From Megalonaias nervosa (lineage: Eukaryota; Mollusca; Bivalvia; Unionida; Unionidae), in contig JAECUM010003318.1 of the NCBI GenBank assembly GCA_016617855.1, positions 58,776 through 122,775 on the forward strand: a stretch of DNA of 64,000 nucleotides. Reading direction: 5' to 3'. Under the pieces are notes generated by a model. That model made no database searches, was not told the DNA's origin, and saw nothing but the letters and a program-made list of their open reading frames with translations. Each line of letters opens with the position of its first letter. Position 1 is the stretch's first letter. This document shows, piece by piece, positions 55,035 through 64,000 of this stretch. A program made the position numbers and the translations under genes.

Positions 55035-56960
55035 GAATATTTGAGCTTTGAAGTCAAATATTTTTTAGTGAATGTTCAAAAGATATTTAGTGTTTGACTT
55101 TTGGTTTGTTTACCCAATGTCAATTTGGCAGCAATTTGTAAAAGAAACAAAAAAAGGATGAAATGCAAACTGTGTAATATTAAATTAACTAGTTTACAAG
55201 AAACAGTTTAGGACCTGCTGAATCACCTGAAGTTCAAATTCCAACATCAAGGTAATCTTCATGTCAGGATTTTTTAATGGTCACATCGCTACTGTCATCA
55301 CCATTTCTGTTTATCATACTCTTGAAAAGATAAGGTGTAAAAATGGCAGGTTGGTGAAAAACATGGGGTCATATTAAAATCAACAAACCCATTACATATC
55401 AATTAACCAGATTTCAGAAACATTTGTTAACTGTTTGTTAGACATTTGTTATGTCTGGATCAGTTACAGTCAATCCCACAAAACATTATCAATCCCCCAC
55501 CATACCCATAAATGATAGCCTACCTAAAGTTCCAATATAGTTCAGCATTTAGTATTTTATTTATGTTTTGTAGTAATTAAACAGCTTTGCATTTGCCAGA
55601 ATGCTATAAATGTGACACTGTCCTTTTACTTTCTTAAAAGTTGGTAATGCAGATATCAGGTTCATATACGTACATAGGATAGTTGACATGACTTTGGAAC
55701 AGAATTATTGAAGTTGTTGGAGTAATTGCTTACTGTACATTAGTACCAATCCTCCATTTTTGGCATATATTGCAATTGTGCAGGGATTTTGTCACTTTTC
55801 CTTTCCTGTGCCTTTTTGAAAATGACTTCACTGTTTGTTGGGAGTCACGTCGTGACCCAAGACACCAAACTGACAACTCTTGAACTTGTTTTAGTAGGGA
55901 ATAAGTTCCTGTGTACCATTCCTGATAGAGGTTAGATTATACTGTTGACATATGGTCATTTCACACATATTGGAATGTATATTGTATCTAGAGGATGAGG
56001 TCAATAACCTTGTTTGGTTTTCAGTTAGGACAATCATTTATGAAGTCTGAATATACAAGTTTGTTATGGCTTAGCAGAAATTCCCAGTGTCCAATATGGG
56101 TATTTTGTAGGCAGCCCAAAAAACCCAATTCCTGTGTTTGTCGGGCATGTACTTGTATGACAAATTCTGGAGAACTAGTCGTTGTATCAGAATTAATGAA
56201 ATTAATTTGGCCACATGTCCATGTGTGATTTGTTTTTATTGTGAAGAAATCACTTCCCAGAGAAATATTTGAGTCCCTTCATTTAACTAAAGAGGTAGTA
56301 AAGTTTCTGGACTTATTTAAGTTTGTATTGAGTTTGAAGAAAAAGGAGAATAACACCTACATTCATGTGATTTTTAATTTCAATCCTTAAAAAATTTACC
56401 CAGGATCCCTACTGTGTCATTTAGTTAGATTAGATAAATTTGTTATGGTATTCTCCATGTGACTTGGCTGAGAGCAATGGATGACAGTAAATACCAGAGT
56501 AGGCAAAGAAGTGTGTGTGTGTTTTGGATTTTTAACATGGCTTTAACAATTTTTCAGTCATATCATTACGATGTCTGCAGTGTGGCAGTTTATAGTGATG
56601 TCTAGCACTGGGGCATCATGCCGCAGACATTTAGCACATGTTCCACCCAGTCACATTATCCTGACAACACCAGGCCAACCAGGCCTAATACTAACCTCTT
56701 AATGCTGAGCACCTAGAGAGGCAGCTGTTAATACCATTTTTATAAGTCTTTGGTATGACTCTGCTGGGGATCGAACATGTGACCTCCTGCATCTGAGCAG
56801 ATGCTCTAACCACTAGGCCACTGGAGTGGTCAGAGTAGGCAAAGAAAAGAGGATATATTTGACACGTGTATATTAACATCGATGAATATCAGAATATTAT
56901 ACAAATACATTGAATAAACATTTAAATAGGATAATTTGGTATTCATTTCAACTCTGCTGG
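55035..56960. repeat. Ancient tandem duplication, unit 2 (with SINE B insertion)
   Basis: The partner of 53825-55030, longer because it carries the SINE at 56511-56830 and extra sequence around 55450-56150. Divergence is substantial, with many small indels. Confidence 0.75.
56495..56846 (-). repeat. SINE family B, full-length, minus strand, 16-bp target-site duplication
   Basis: CAGAGTAGGCAAAGAA at 56495-56510 and 56831-56846 flanks the element 56511-56830. It starts on the + strand with a GT run (complement of the CA tail) and ends with the complement of the tRNA head ('ctaaccactaggccactgg'). All family B body blocks are present. Confidence 0.94.
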
Positions 56961-57379
56961 AGAGCGTTCTGAAACGCCTCACGATATAGTTGAATGTCTT
57001 ATATAAAATTTGAAGGAAAAAAATGGAAAAAAAATTTTTTATATCACATTGTCAGTACATTGTAACAGTTTTAGTTTACATGTGAAGATGGAAAAAGTAG
57101 AACATAAAAACCCTGTACCATTTACAGATTCTAAAACATTTTAAATTTCAGGTTTCAAGTATTTGAATTTTCAGTCTTGAAACTTGTCTTCACATTCAGA
57201 TGATTGTATAAAATAAATCTGTTGTTATGTGGCAATCTGGTCATCATTGTCCAGATGATGATCGACCATGGAGTTATTGCCCAGGCTGAGTAAATAATTA
57301 AATAAAGTATGAAATTTATAGGTGGAATAAATGGAGATTTGAAGAGAAAGATAGAATAGAACATGAACCCTGATTGCAG
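56961..57379. other. Unassigned AT-rich sequence
   Basis: Nothing recognised. Confidence 0.4.
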
Positions 57380-57840
57380 AATATAACAGTTATGTAAACA
57401 AAATAAAATTGAACATGTTATTTGAATGATACACTTTCTTAGAAATAATTTCTATTAAAATATGCAATTAACCCTTTTGTTTATGCCAGTAAGACAAATT
57501 TCATTATGAAATCAAGTGAACAATTGAATTCAGTTGCCCAGTTGCCTGCAAAACCTGGTTGCTTGCCATTCACTCCAAATTCAGTATTGGTGACAGGTTA
57601 TAGTTGACTTTTTCCTTTTCTTCTCCTTCTCTCTCTCCACCTTCATTTGGGGCATCTACCATAATTTGGTTGTATCCTCCCTTTGCCCTGTATGGATGTA
57701 TATAGGGAACTATTTCCCCTGTGGTTTTTTTGACTGTCTCACTTCTATTGTAGCAGAATCTCTCTGTACCGTTAAGGTTTTATGTCCCTCAAACTTCCAG
57801 ACACCTATCCCTTGGACAATTTATAATGAGAGAAATATAT

Positions 57841-57990
57841 AATCTATGTTGGGGTTTGGACCGAGACAAGGAAATCCCAGTCAAGGGGTTACATTATTTG
57901 TCTCCCCATGAGGCTTGCCTCGTGGGGAGACATATAATGTAACTTCGCGACTGGGATTTCCTTGTCTCGGTCCAAACCCCAACGTAGATT
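57841..57990. repeat. Near-perfect inverted repeat, 74-bp arms, 2-bp loop
   Basis: 57841-57914 pairs with 57917-57990 around a TT centre ('gaggcttgcctc'). Both arms contain GTTGGGGTTTGGACCGAGAC, AGGAAATCCCAGTC and GTCTCCCC blocks. Only about 7 mismatches are seen, mostly in the AAGGG/GCGAA patch. The arms are far more GC-rich than the surroundings. Confidence 0.93.
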
Positions 57991-58419
57991 ATTTTTCTCA
58001 CCCAGTATTATCCTTTAAAGTAAGAAAGAACTCCTCCCTTGTGCAATATAGTTCACGTGCCAATGTTTACATGCGGTACATTAATACAAATATGTTAATG
58101 AGGACTGTGGCGTGACGTGTCGTCCGAAGTACACAGTTTTTATGCGTGAGTCAAAACAAAATAACAACATTAAACGTTGCATAGTTTTTAGGTATTATCA
58201 CATTTAATATATGGATGTTATATGAAATTAACAATAAATAGTTAATATTTATTACAAGAAAATGTTTCATTTTCATTAGTTCCAATTTAGAAACTTATAT
58301 TGTACATAATGAAACTGTACTCAACCCACAGCTCTGTTGTAGTGTAAATACATGTAGCATGTGTGTCCGTGATTGGGTTATTCATGGGTAATTAGAGATC
58401 CATGTCACTGTCATATATA

Positions 58420-58680
58420 ACTCTCCTTTTCTTTAGAGGAGGTGAAACTGTTTGTGACATACTTGTGTTGTAATTAATATTGATTGTAAAAGTACCTCCG
58501 TGTATAAAAGACCCTCCAAATATGGACCCCAGCGGATAACCACGTGCTAAACTTTCAAGTTCACTGATTCTTTAAAAAATTATTTTTCGGTCTTGGAAAT
58601 ATGGCAAGTGTTACAGTGAAATTTGCTTATGGATTAATGTGTTGATGGATAAATGATTCCTTCTGGCTGGTAAGTGCATT
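58420..58680 (+). promoter_or_regulatory. Promoter- and first-exon-like block inside the palindromic insertion
   Basis: 'gtgtataaaagacc' (58499-58512) is a consensus TATA box. About 90 bp on, at 58601, ATGGCAAGTG begins a short frame (MASVTVKFAYGLMC, then stop), and GTAAGT at 58670-58675 is a strong donor. 'tttgattttag' at about 59243-59253 is a possible acceptor, followed by an open stretch (TTSGIAEDDKGLFF). The signals are seen; a transcript is inferred. Confidence 0.3.
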
Positions 58681-58886
58681 ATTTGTCATTAAATATTTTA
58701 GGTATATTTTTGATTCAACTGTGGCGCAATGGAGATGCTTAACACAAATAGAATAAAGCATGTTTGACATAACACATTTCTGGTTGTTACTAAATTTTCT
58801 GTAGTTGCTAAGAGAATTGGGAGGCTGTGAAGTGTATAGGTCTATAGTCTATGTGTATAGATCAGTGTTTTCTGTCATAGTTCATT

Positions 58887-59088
58887 CACACAGCATTGAG
58901 AATTTTATCCTATCTGTAGCACAGTCAATTTTCAGGTCAGCATCATTAAATGTAGCTAACAGTATATAATTTGTTTCACACGAAGTATTTAAAACTAGTT
59001 AGGTAGCTTTAGCTACATTTAATGACGCTGACCTGAAAATGTACTGAGTCATGTTTGCAGATAGGATAAAACTGACTATGCTGTGTGG
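58887..59088. repeat. Second foldback, ~75-80-bp arms
   Basis: 58887-58959 ('cacacagcattgagaatttt', 'atcctatctgtagcac', 'ttcaggtcagcatcattaaa', 'tgtagctaa') pairs with 59007-59088 across a ~47-bp spacer. The arms differ by a few substitutions and short indels. Confidence 0.9.
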
Positions 59089-59223
59089 AACGAACTATCG
59101 TAATACCAAAAAGCTCAACATCGTGTGCGTATATGTGTCTGTCTCTCTCAAAATGTTTTGTATGGTGTTTTCTCAAAAATGGAGAGTCCTTAAGTTACTA
59201 TGTTGTTTTGTTATATATTTGTT

Positions 59224-59246
59224 TGTTGTTGTTGTTGTTGTTGTTT
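59224..59246 (+). repeat. (TTG)n microsatellite
   Basis: Seven or so TTG repeats. Confidence 0.9.
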
Positions 59247-59850
59247 GATTTTAGAACAACTACATCAGGCATAGCAGAAGACGACAAAGGTTTATTTTTT
59301 AAAAGTAGTCCCTAGCACGTGGACACCTTGAGTGAGATGACTGGTATGAGATGACTGGACTGAGACAAGAAAAGTAAGGTTAGCAAAACAGCTAGATTCC
59401 TCTGTCGCATGGGTGAGAATACTTTTTATTCCCCCAGAGCTAAGACTTCACCTTTTGTAAACTTAGACTAACAAATTTGTCAAGGGAGAATACTTAAAAC
59501 ATTAAATTTCATCTGGGAAACACACATCCCTTATTTAGCTTTGCCAATCAAGATTAAGTTTATCTAACCTCCAGTATTAATACACATCCATCAAAGTTAG
59601 AATAATTCTATTCCACCCTTATAAATGATTTGTGAAAAATTTCATTTTGTGACACTTTTTTCAAATTGCACAAAATTGTCTCTGCATCATCACAGCTTAG
59701 GTGTTTTTCGATACTTAAACCCCAAATTCGCCTTGCCTCATTCATGTGTCAAACTGTTATTAAAATGCATTCTAATTAAAAATCAATCATGCCCCAAGCC
59801 TGTGACATTAAACACTAGCCTAGCAACTTAATACGGTACCAAAACCCATT

Positions 59851-60039
59851 CGTCAATTTTAATTGTTGTGTGTCATGTTTACCACGGCACGATTCAGTCA
59901 GTTATGTGTTGCCATAACATCTTACAAAATTCATACCACATATAATGGTTTTTCTTAACTCATAAAGCCTCATCAGTCATGTATCATTCATCATTCATCA
60001 ATAATTGCCAGTTTCAATTTCTTCTAAAAGTACCTGAAC
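59851..60039. other. Unassigned spacer
   Basis: Contains 'catcagtcatgtatcattca' / 'tcatcattcatcaataattg' low-complexity sequence. Nothing else. Confidence 0.4.
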
Positions 60040-61428
60040 CAGTTTCAGCCAAACTTGGTTCATGGGAAATGGGCATAAAAACCTTTAATTTTTAACCAAA
60101 TAATGCAAATGCACCATCAGATATGGCCTCCATTACTAAAATTTGCACATTTAAATAACTTATTTAAAACCACAGAACATAATCTGACAAAATTGACAGC
60201 AACCTACCAGGTGTACAGGCTTTTTAGTTTGTGCCAACAATAATGATCTGCAAATTAAATATGACCACCATTACTAAACATACAGAAACCATGAAAAAAT
60301 TTGTCTTTTGAAAAAGGTTCTTGGCATAAAGGGCATTGATGTTGACTTGTTATCAGATATGGCAACCATTACTAACAATGGAAAACCTTTACTCAACTTT
60401 TACTCAAAACAGCAAACAAGAAGTTCTTGCTTAAAGATCTGTCCAATTTTGAACAAATGATACAATCAGTCAGCATATATTGCCACCATTGCTGAACAGT
60501 TTTAAATCTTTTAATGGCTTCTTCTCAGAAATGGCTTTACTGAATTTTACCGAATCTGACAGCTAGAAGCACTCTGCTATAAAGGTTTCTAAATTGATAC
60601 ATTGAGTGCTAGTCTGTTATAAACGTAAAAATGTATGGTCATTGTTACTAAAAATTGAACAATCTTTTTATGTTTTTTTTTCTCCAAAACTGCTGAACAA
60701 AATTTGACAAGATTTAATAGCATTTGGGCATGGAGCCTCTCAAACTTATATAAATAATGGTGATCCACAATCAAATATGACCACTGTTTTATGCAAAATA
60801 GAAAAACTTTGAAATGACTTATGAGAAACCACTAGACAATAATTGTCCAAATTTGACAGAAGCATTGAGGTATAAAGGCCTTTAAAATTCATAAAAATGA
60901 TTCTGAGCTGCTTTCAGAAATGACCAGCATTACTACAACTTAAAAACAATTCACAAACCACATAATTTGACTGACTTTGATGGCATTATGGTATGAAGAA
61001 AGCCATTTTTAATTTGTACAGATGATGCTGATCCACTATATTAAATATAGCCACTATTACTAAAGATGGGAAAACCGTTAAACAACTGCTCAAAACAACT
61101 GATCAGAATTTGACATGATTTAACAAAATAAGATCTTGCAACTTAAAAAAGTCTTTTTAAGTTTTGCATAGGATGCTGATCTGCCAGCAAGTTTGACTGC
61201 ATTACTGACATTAGAAAAAGAAAACTGAAAATAACTTTAGTTTTGAAAAAAAAATGCTCAGAGAATTTGACCAGATATCAGATATAGCATTCCTTTGACC
61301 AGATATCAGATATAGTATTCTTTTGACCAGATATCTGATATATCATTCTGCCATGAAGGTCTTTCAATTTGGTACAAAAAATGGTGCTCATCCTTTATTC
61401 AATATGGCCATTGTTACTGAAAATAATG
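60040..61428 (+). repeat. Degenerate ~140-bp tandem array, family A, copy 3
   Basis: About nine diverged monomers with the family landmarks ('accatcagatatggcctcc', 'attactaacaatgg', 'aatttgacaagattta'). The 3' end is cut by the SINE at 61429. The + orientation is the same as in the other two arrays. Confidence 0.78.
61266..61349 (+). repeat. 28-bp local triplication inside the array
   Basis: 'ttgaccagatatcagatata' plus 'gcattcct' starts at 61267, 61295 and 61323. The inner GATATC/ATATC words are palindromic. The repeat units are nearly identical, so they are younger than the array. Confidence 0.88.
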
Positions 61429-61678
61429 ACCATTCCAGTAGCCTAGTGGTCAGAGCTTCTGCCTCGGATGTGGGAGGTTGCGGGTTTGATCCCCAGCAGA
61501 GTCATACCAAAGACTTATACAATAGTACTAACAGCTGCCTCGCTTGGCGCTCAACATAAAGAGGTTAATCTTAGGACTGGTCGGCCTTGTGTCAGGATAA
61601 TGTGACTGGGTAGTACATCATGCTACATGTCTGCGGCATGGTGCCCCAGTGCTAGACATGATTATAAACTGCCACACT
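61429..61678 (+). repeat. SINE family B, 3' truncated
   Basis: The head ('cctagtggtcagagcttctg', 'gcgggtttgatccccagc') and the body through 'aactgccacactt' are present. The usual CA-rich tail is replaced by other sequence leading into a LINE fragment. Confidence 0.85.
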
Positions 61679-61699
61679 TTACTGTACCAAAGCAGCAGT

Positions 61700-62090
61700 G
61701 GAACTCAGCAGCCCCCTGGGTGACTAATAAGCTCTTTTTAGAATCACACTACTTACCTCTGTAGCATGTTAAGGGGGTACCTTCAACACTGCCTGCTTCA
61801 CGTTAAGCCTGGTCTGCATGCTGTGGCTGATGAGGAATCCACCTTAGCCGGCAAAACCTGACAAGAAGTCAAAAGTAACCTATATCACCATTGATGCCTG
61901 GAATGTGCGCACACTAATGGACAGTACATCGGTAGAAAGACCGAAGAACAGCTCTAGAACTGGCCACATTTAAAGTTCAGATTGTGGCCTAGAGTGAAAC
62001 TCGCCTTGCTGAGGAACGACAACTCACCAAAAAATTGGAGCCAGAAACTTCTTTTTTTGGAGTGGCTGAAGTAAAGAGAACTATCAAATT
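61700..62090 (+). pseudogene. LINE (non-LTR retrotransposon) endonuclease fragment
   Basis: WNVRT (codons from 61899), with the conserved endonuclease Asn, and further on SETRLAEERQLT (from 61993), with the conserved Glu, are the first two motifs of an APE-type endonuclease. 'FFWSG' follows near 62050. The motifs are in different frames, so there is at least one frameshift, and stops are present. Only the N-terminal part of the ORF2-like protein is present. Similar to the 'TWNVRTL...LSETRL...YTFFWSG' start common in animal LINEs; the clade is not assignable from this. Confidence 0.78.
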
Positions 62091-63945
62091 AGTTTTAAAC
62101 TGAAAAAAAAAATCCACAATCTTGGATTATATATTTCTGAAACTTTGGCAAAATGTCTGCATAACATGGAAAAGTTTGTACATGTATATGTTATCAGATT
62201 GGAGAATAATACAATACCTAAAAAGTCAAAGTTATTCTCATTTTTCCTCATTAAAGTTAATGAATGTGAATATTTACCAACTTTAAGCTGGAGTTTTTTG
62301 CTCAGAATATTGCAAAACTGAGAATACCTTGGTCTTGCACATAATTTCACTACATTATCTGGAGTCTGGACTTCAGTATAAAAAAATCACAAGTCTTTTG
62401 GATCAAATCATTTATAGTATAATGGCATGTACTGGGCAGACCAATTATTCTGGAAAGGTGCTTTTTGTTGGGTCAGTTTCTTTTCATTCTGTTTGAGCCC
62501 CTTGGGAATGCTGCAGATTGAAAAGAAAGTTAACTGGAGATTCTTGGGAACTTAACCTGTTTATAATGGTTTCACTTTGAGTGTTTCTCCTTGTAATTAT
62601 CTTCTTGTGCTGGAAATAATTTTGAACAGTAACATTTCCATGAACATCTTTGAAAATAAGACCTTTCTATTGAAATGACCATCACTGATGTAAATAGCTT
62701 TAGTCTGTAAAATATAGACTGAACTCTGCAGGAGTTTTGTCAATGCTGACAGCCTAATCTGCCATGTCTGAGATAACTGATCTCCAATTACATTATTTTT
62801 CACTTTGATCACAAGCTGACCAGGGGACTGACAGAACTGCATAGAGACAGTATAATAAGGCACTTGGATCAAGGAAATGTAGGTTAATTGATTTAAATGT
62901 GTCCAATCTGATACCTGTATTATATATAGATTTTTAGATATATTGGCTAAATCGGGTCCAGAATCTACCTGACACTGCACAATGCAACAGTATATCAGGT
63001 CATAATTTAGTCAAACAGTATATTGTATTGTCTGTAATGTTTCATAACATCAAGCCATACAAATTATAATTATATTTTGTCCTCTGTTGGTACAGATAAT
63101 GTTTTCTTCTTAAATATAAGAAAATGATAATTATTTTTTTGCCTATAATTATTTAGACACCTATAAAAAGTGAGTGAAAATTACAGACAGTACAATACAG
63201 GGATTGAAAATTGACTCGCCCAGCTCTAAATGGCATGTGAAATTTTCCAGGAGTAGAGTGAATTTTCCAATCATTTTCCTGGCAAACACTGATTCAGGGC
63301 CGACAAGTGTTTCCCTTTAATGAAGTGTTTTGCTGAGAATATTGCCAGCTTTGTTCGTAGTCTGTTCTTTCAATTGGAAGTTTATTTTTCATTTGTTTTG
63401 ATCTAGCTCATACAAGCACTTTCTTGTCATTCTTCAATACCAGTAAAAGCATACCAGAACGTGAACAGACTGGGTCTCAGTTTTAATTACTGGTGTTGGA
63501 ATGGTCAGGGTACAAGTTCTCGAAAACAGTGTTTACCATGTTCAAAATTAACTCCGTCAGCTTTTATATTTCCATGACAGCTGCATGAGTTAGATTCTAG
63601 GCACTTTAAATATTTTTTTTTTACTTGTCCAACTGGACAAATGCATTTTTTTAAAGATAATTTTTAACCCCAGCAATAGACCTTTTTCCTGCCTTTGCAT
63701 TGAACAATGGCAATTCTTGTTGAATATATTTTTGCATTGTGTGGAGGCAGAATTGTATCTATGCTGTTCACAGATAGATGAGTGTTGTACTTGATAAATA
63801 CACTATGATTTATGCCTGACAAAGAAAATTTTATTCCAGTTTATACAGTACTCCTTCACTGTATTCAGTATAAGATGATCTCATTTATAAGGTGGCTATG
63901 GCCATGGATTTAATTTTCATTATTGATCAGTAGTATTATGTATAA
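62091..63945. other. Unassigned AT-rich sequence; 127-codon minus-strand frame at 62597-62980
   Basis: The frame 62597-62980 is one of the longest in the window outside repeats but shows no motif I recognise. Its composition (many Ile, Ser, Leu) is that of AT-rich noncoding sequence. No splice or promoter support. Nothing else was seen. Confidence 0.3.
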
Positions 63946-64000
63946 CAGGGGTCTCAAACATGCAACCCACGGGCCCCAAACCATATCTTGTGGTCCGCAA
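63946..64000 (+). mobile_element. hAT-like element, left end, cut by the window
   Basis: CAGGGGTCTCAAACATGC is the canonical terminal inverted repeat of the family seen at 45282-45458. It is followed by the typical 'acccacgggccccaaa' subterminal block. The rest lies beyond the window. Confidence 0.8.

Larger units (their letters stand above)
57834..59466. mobile_element. Palindrome-bearing ~1.6-kb insertion of unknown class
   Basis: Defined by comparison with 39500-41085. It begins at a near-perfect 74-bp-arm palindrome (57841-57990) and contains a second foldback (58887-59088). Between them is less AT-rich sequence with promoter- and splice-like signals. Near its right end is GGGTGAGAATA (59412-59422), which resembles the complement of 'tctcaccc' just outside the first palindrome (57997-58004). 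No transposase recognised. Boundaries are accurate to perhaps 20 bp. Confidence 0.55.
57380..59850. repeat. Segmental duplication, copy 2, interrupted by a 1.6-kb insertion
   Basis: The partner of 39500-41085. Homology runs to about 57833 ('cccttggacaatttataatg') and resumes at about 59467 ('actaacaaatttgtcaaggg'), corresponding to the uninterrupted 'ggacaatctaacgagactga' plus 'ctaattttgcgagggac' at 40700-40735 in copy 1. The intervening 57834-59466 is therefore an insertion, or was lost from copy 1. Confidence 0.75.

Noticed and set aside
62597..62980. 127-codon minus-strand frame as a host gene
   Set aside because: No domain, splice sites or promoter; composition typical of AT-rich noncoding DNA. 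Kept only as a note.

Overview
Organism and character: the window is AT-rich eukaryotic nuclear DNA with no compact genes, no operons and no long uninterrupted reading frame that encodes a recognisable cellular protein. The mixture of three tRNA-derived SINE families, DIRS-type and other retroelement remnants, pogo/Tigger- and hAT-like DNA transposons, hairpin MITEs and many minisatellites with 23- to 76-bp units fits a marine lophotrochozoan invertebrate. A mollusc, perhaps a bivalve, is the likeliest source. This is inferred from repeat style and not from a marker gene. Layout: 1-1150 is a degenerate array of a ~140-bp monomer (family A), which recurs at 51285-53660 and 60040-61428. 2.4-9.9 kb holds a SINE fragment, a perfect 76-bp duplication, a probable DIRS fragment, three minisatellites, a microsatellite and hairpin elements. 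10.7-12.1 kb is a second kind of degenerate array (family B), whose other copy at 49.5-50.9 kb has the same leader and trailer. 12.8-13.2 kb has two candidate exons on the + strand. 13.7-19.0 kb is minisatellite-rich. 20.6-22.9 kb is a decayed DIRS-like retrotransposon. 23.8-26.2 kb is a 34-bp satellite of about 70 copies whose unit resembles part of a dispersed hairpin element. 26.9-28.8 kb has three SINEs. 28.8-35.4 kb is bounded by short inverted repeats with hairpin-forming ends and contains a candidate small spliced gene on the minus strand. 35-41 kb has SINEs, short arrays and one copy of a duplicated segment. 42-48 kb has a second DIRS remnant, a probable solo LTR, a hAT-like MITE, a hairpin MITE and a pogo/Tigger transposase C-terminus. 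53.8-57.0 kb is an old tandem duplication. 57.4-60 kb is the second copy of the 39.5-41.1 kb segment, interrupted by a ~1.6-kb insertion with two large palindromes. 61.4-62.1 kb is a SINE followed by a LINE endonuclease fragment, and the window ends inside a hAT-like terminus. How it fits together: there is no pathway here. The useful signal is the order of events. Several SINEs have 7- to 16-bp target-site duplications inside the family A and B arrays and inside one half of the tandem duplication, so those structures are older than the SINE insertions. The best candidates for undescribed biology are the family B repeat element with defined ends, the palindromic insertion at 57.8-59.5 kb, the hairpin-element-to-satellite transition at 23.7-26.5 kb, and the inverted-repeat-bounded 28.8-35.4 kb block. 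All exon calls are by eye and need transcript support.
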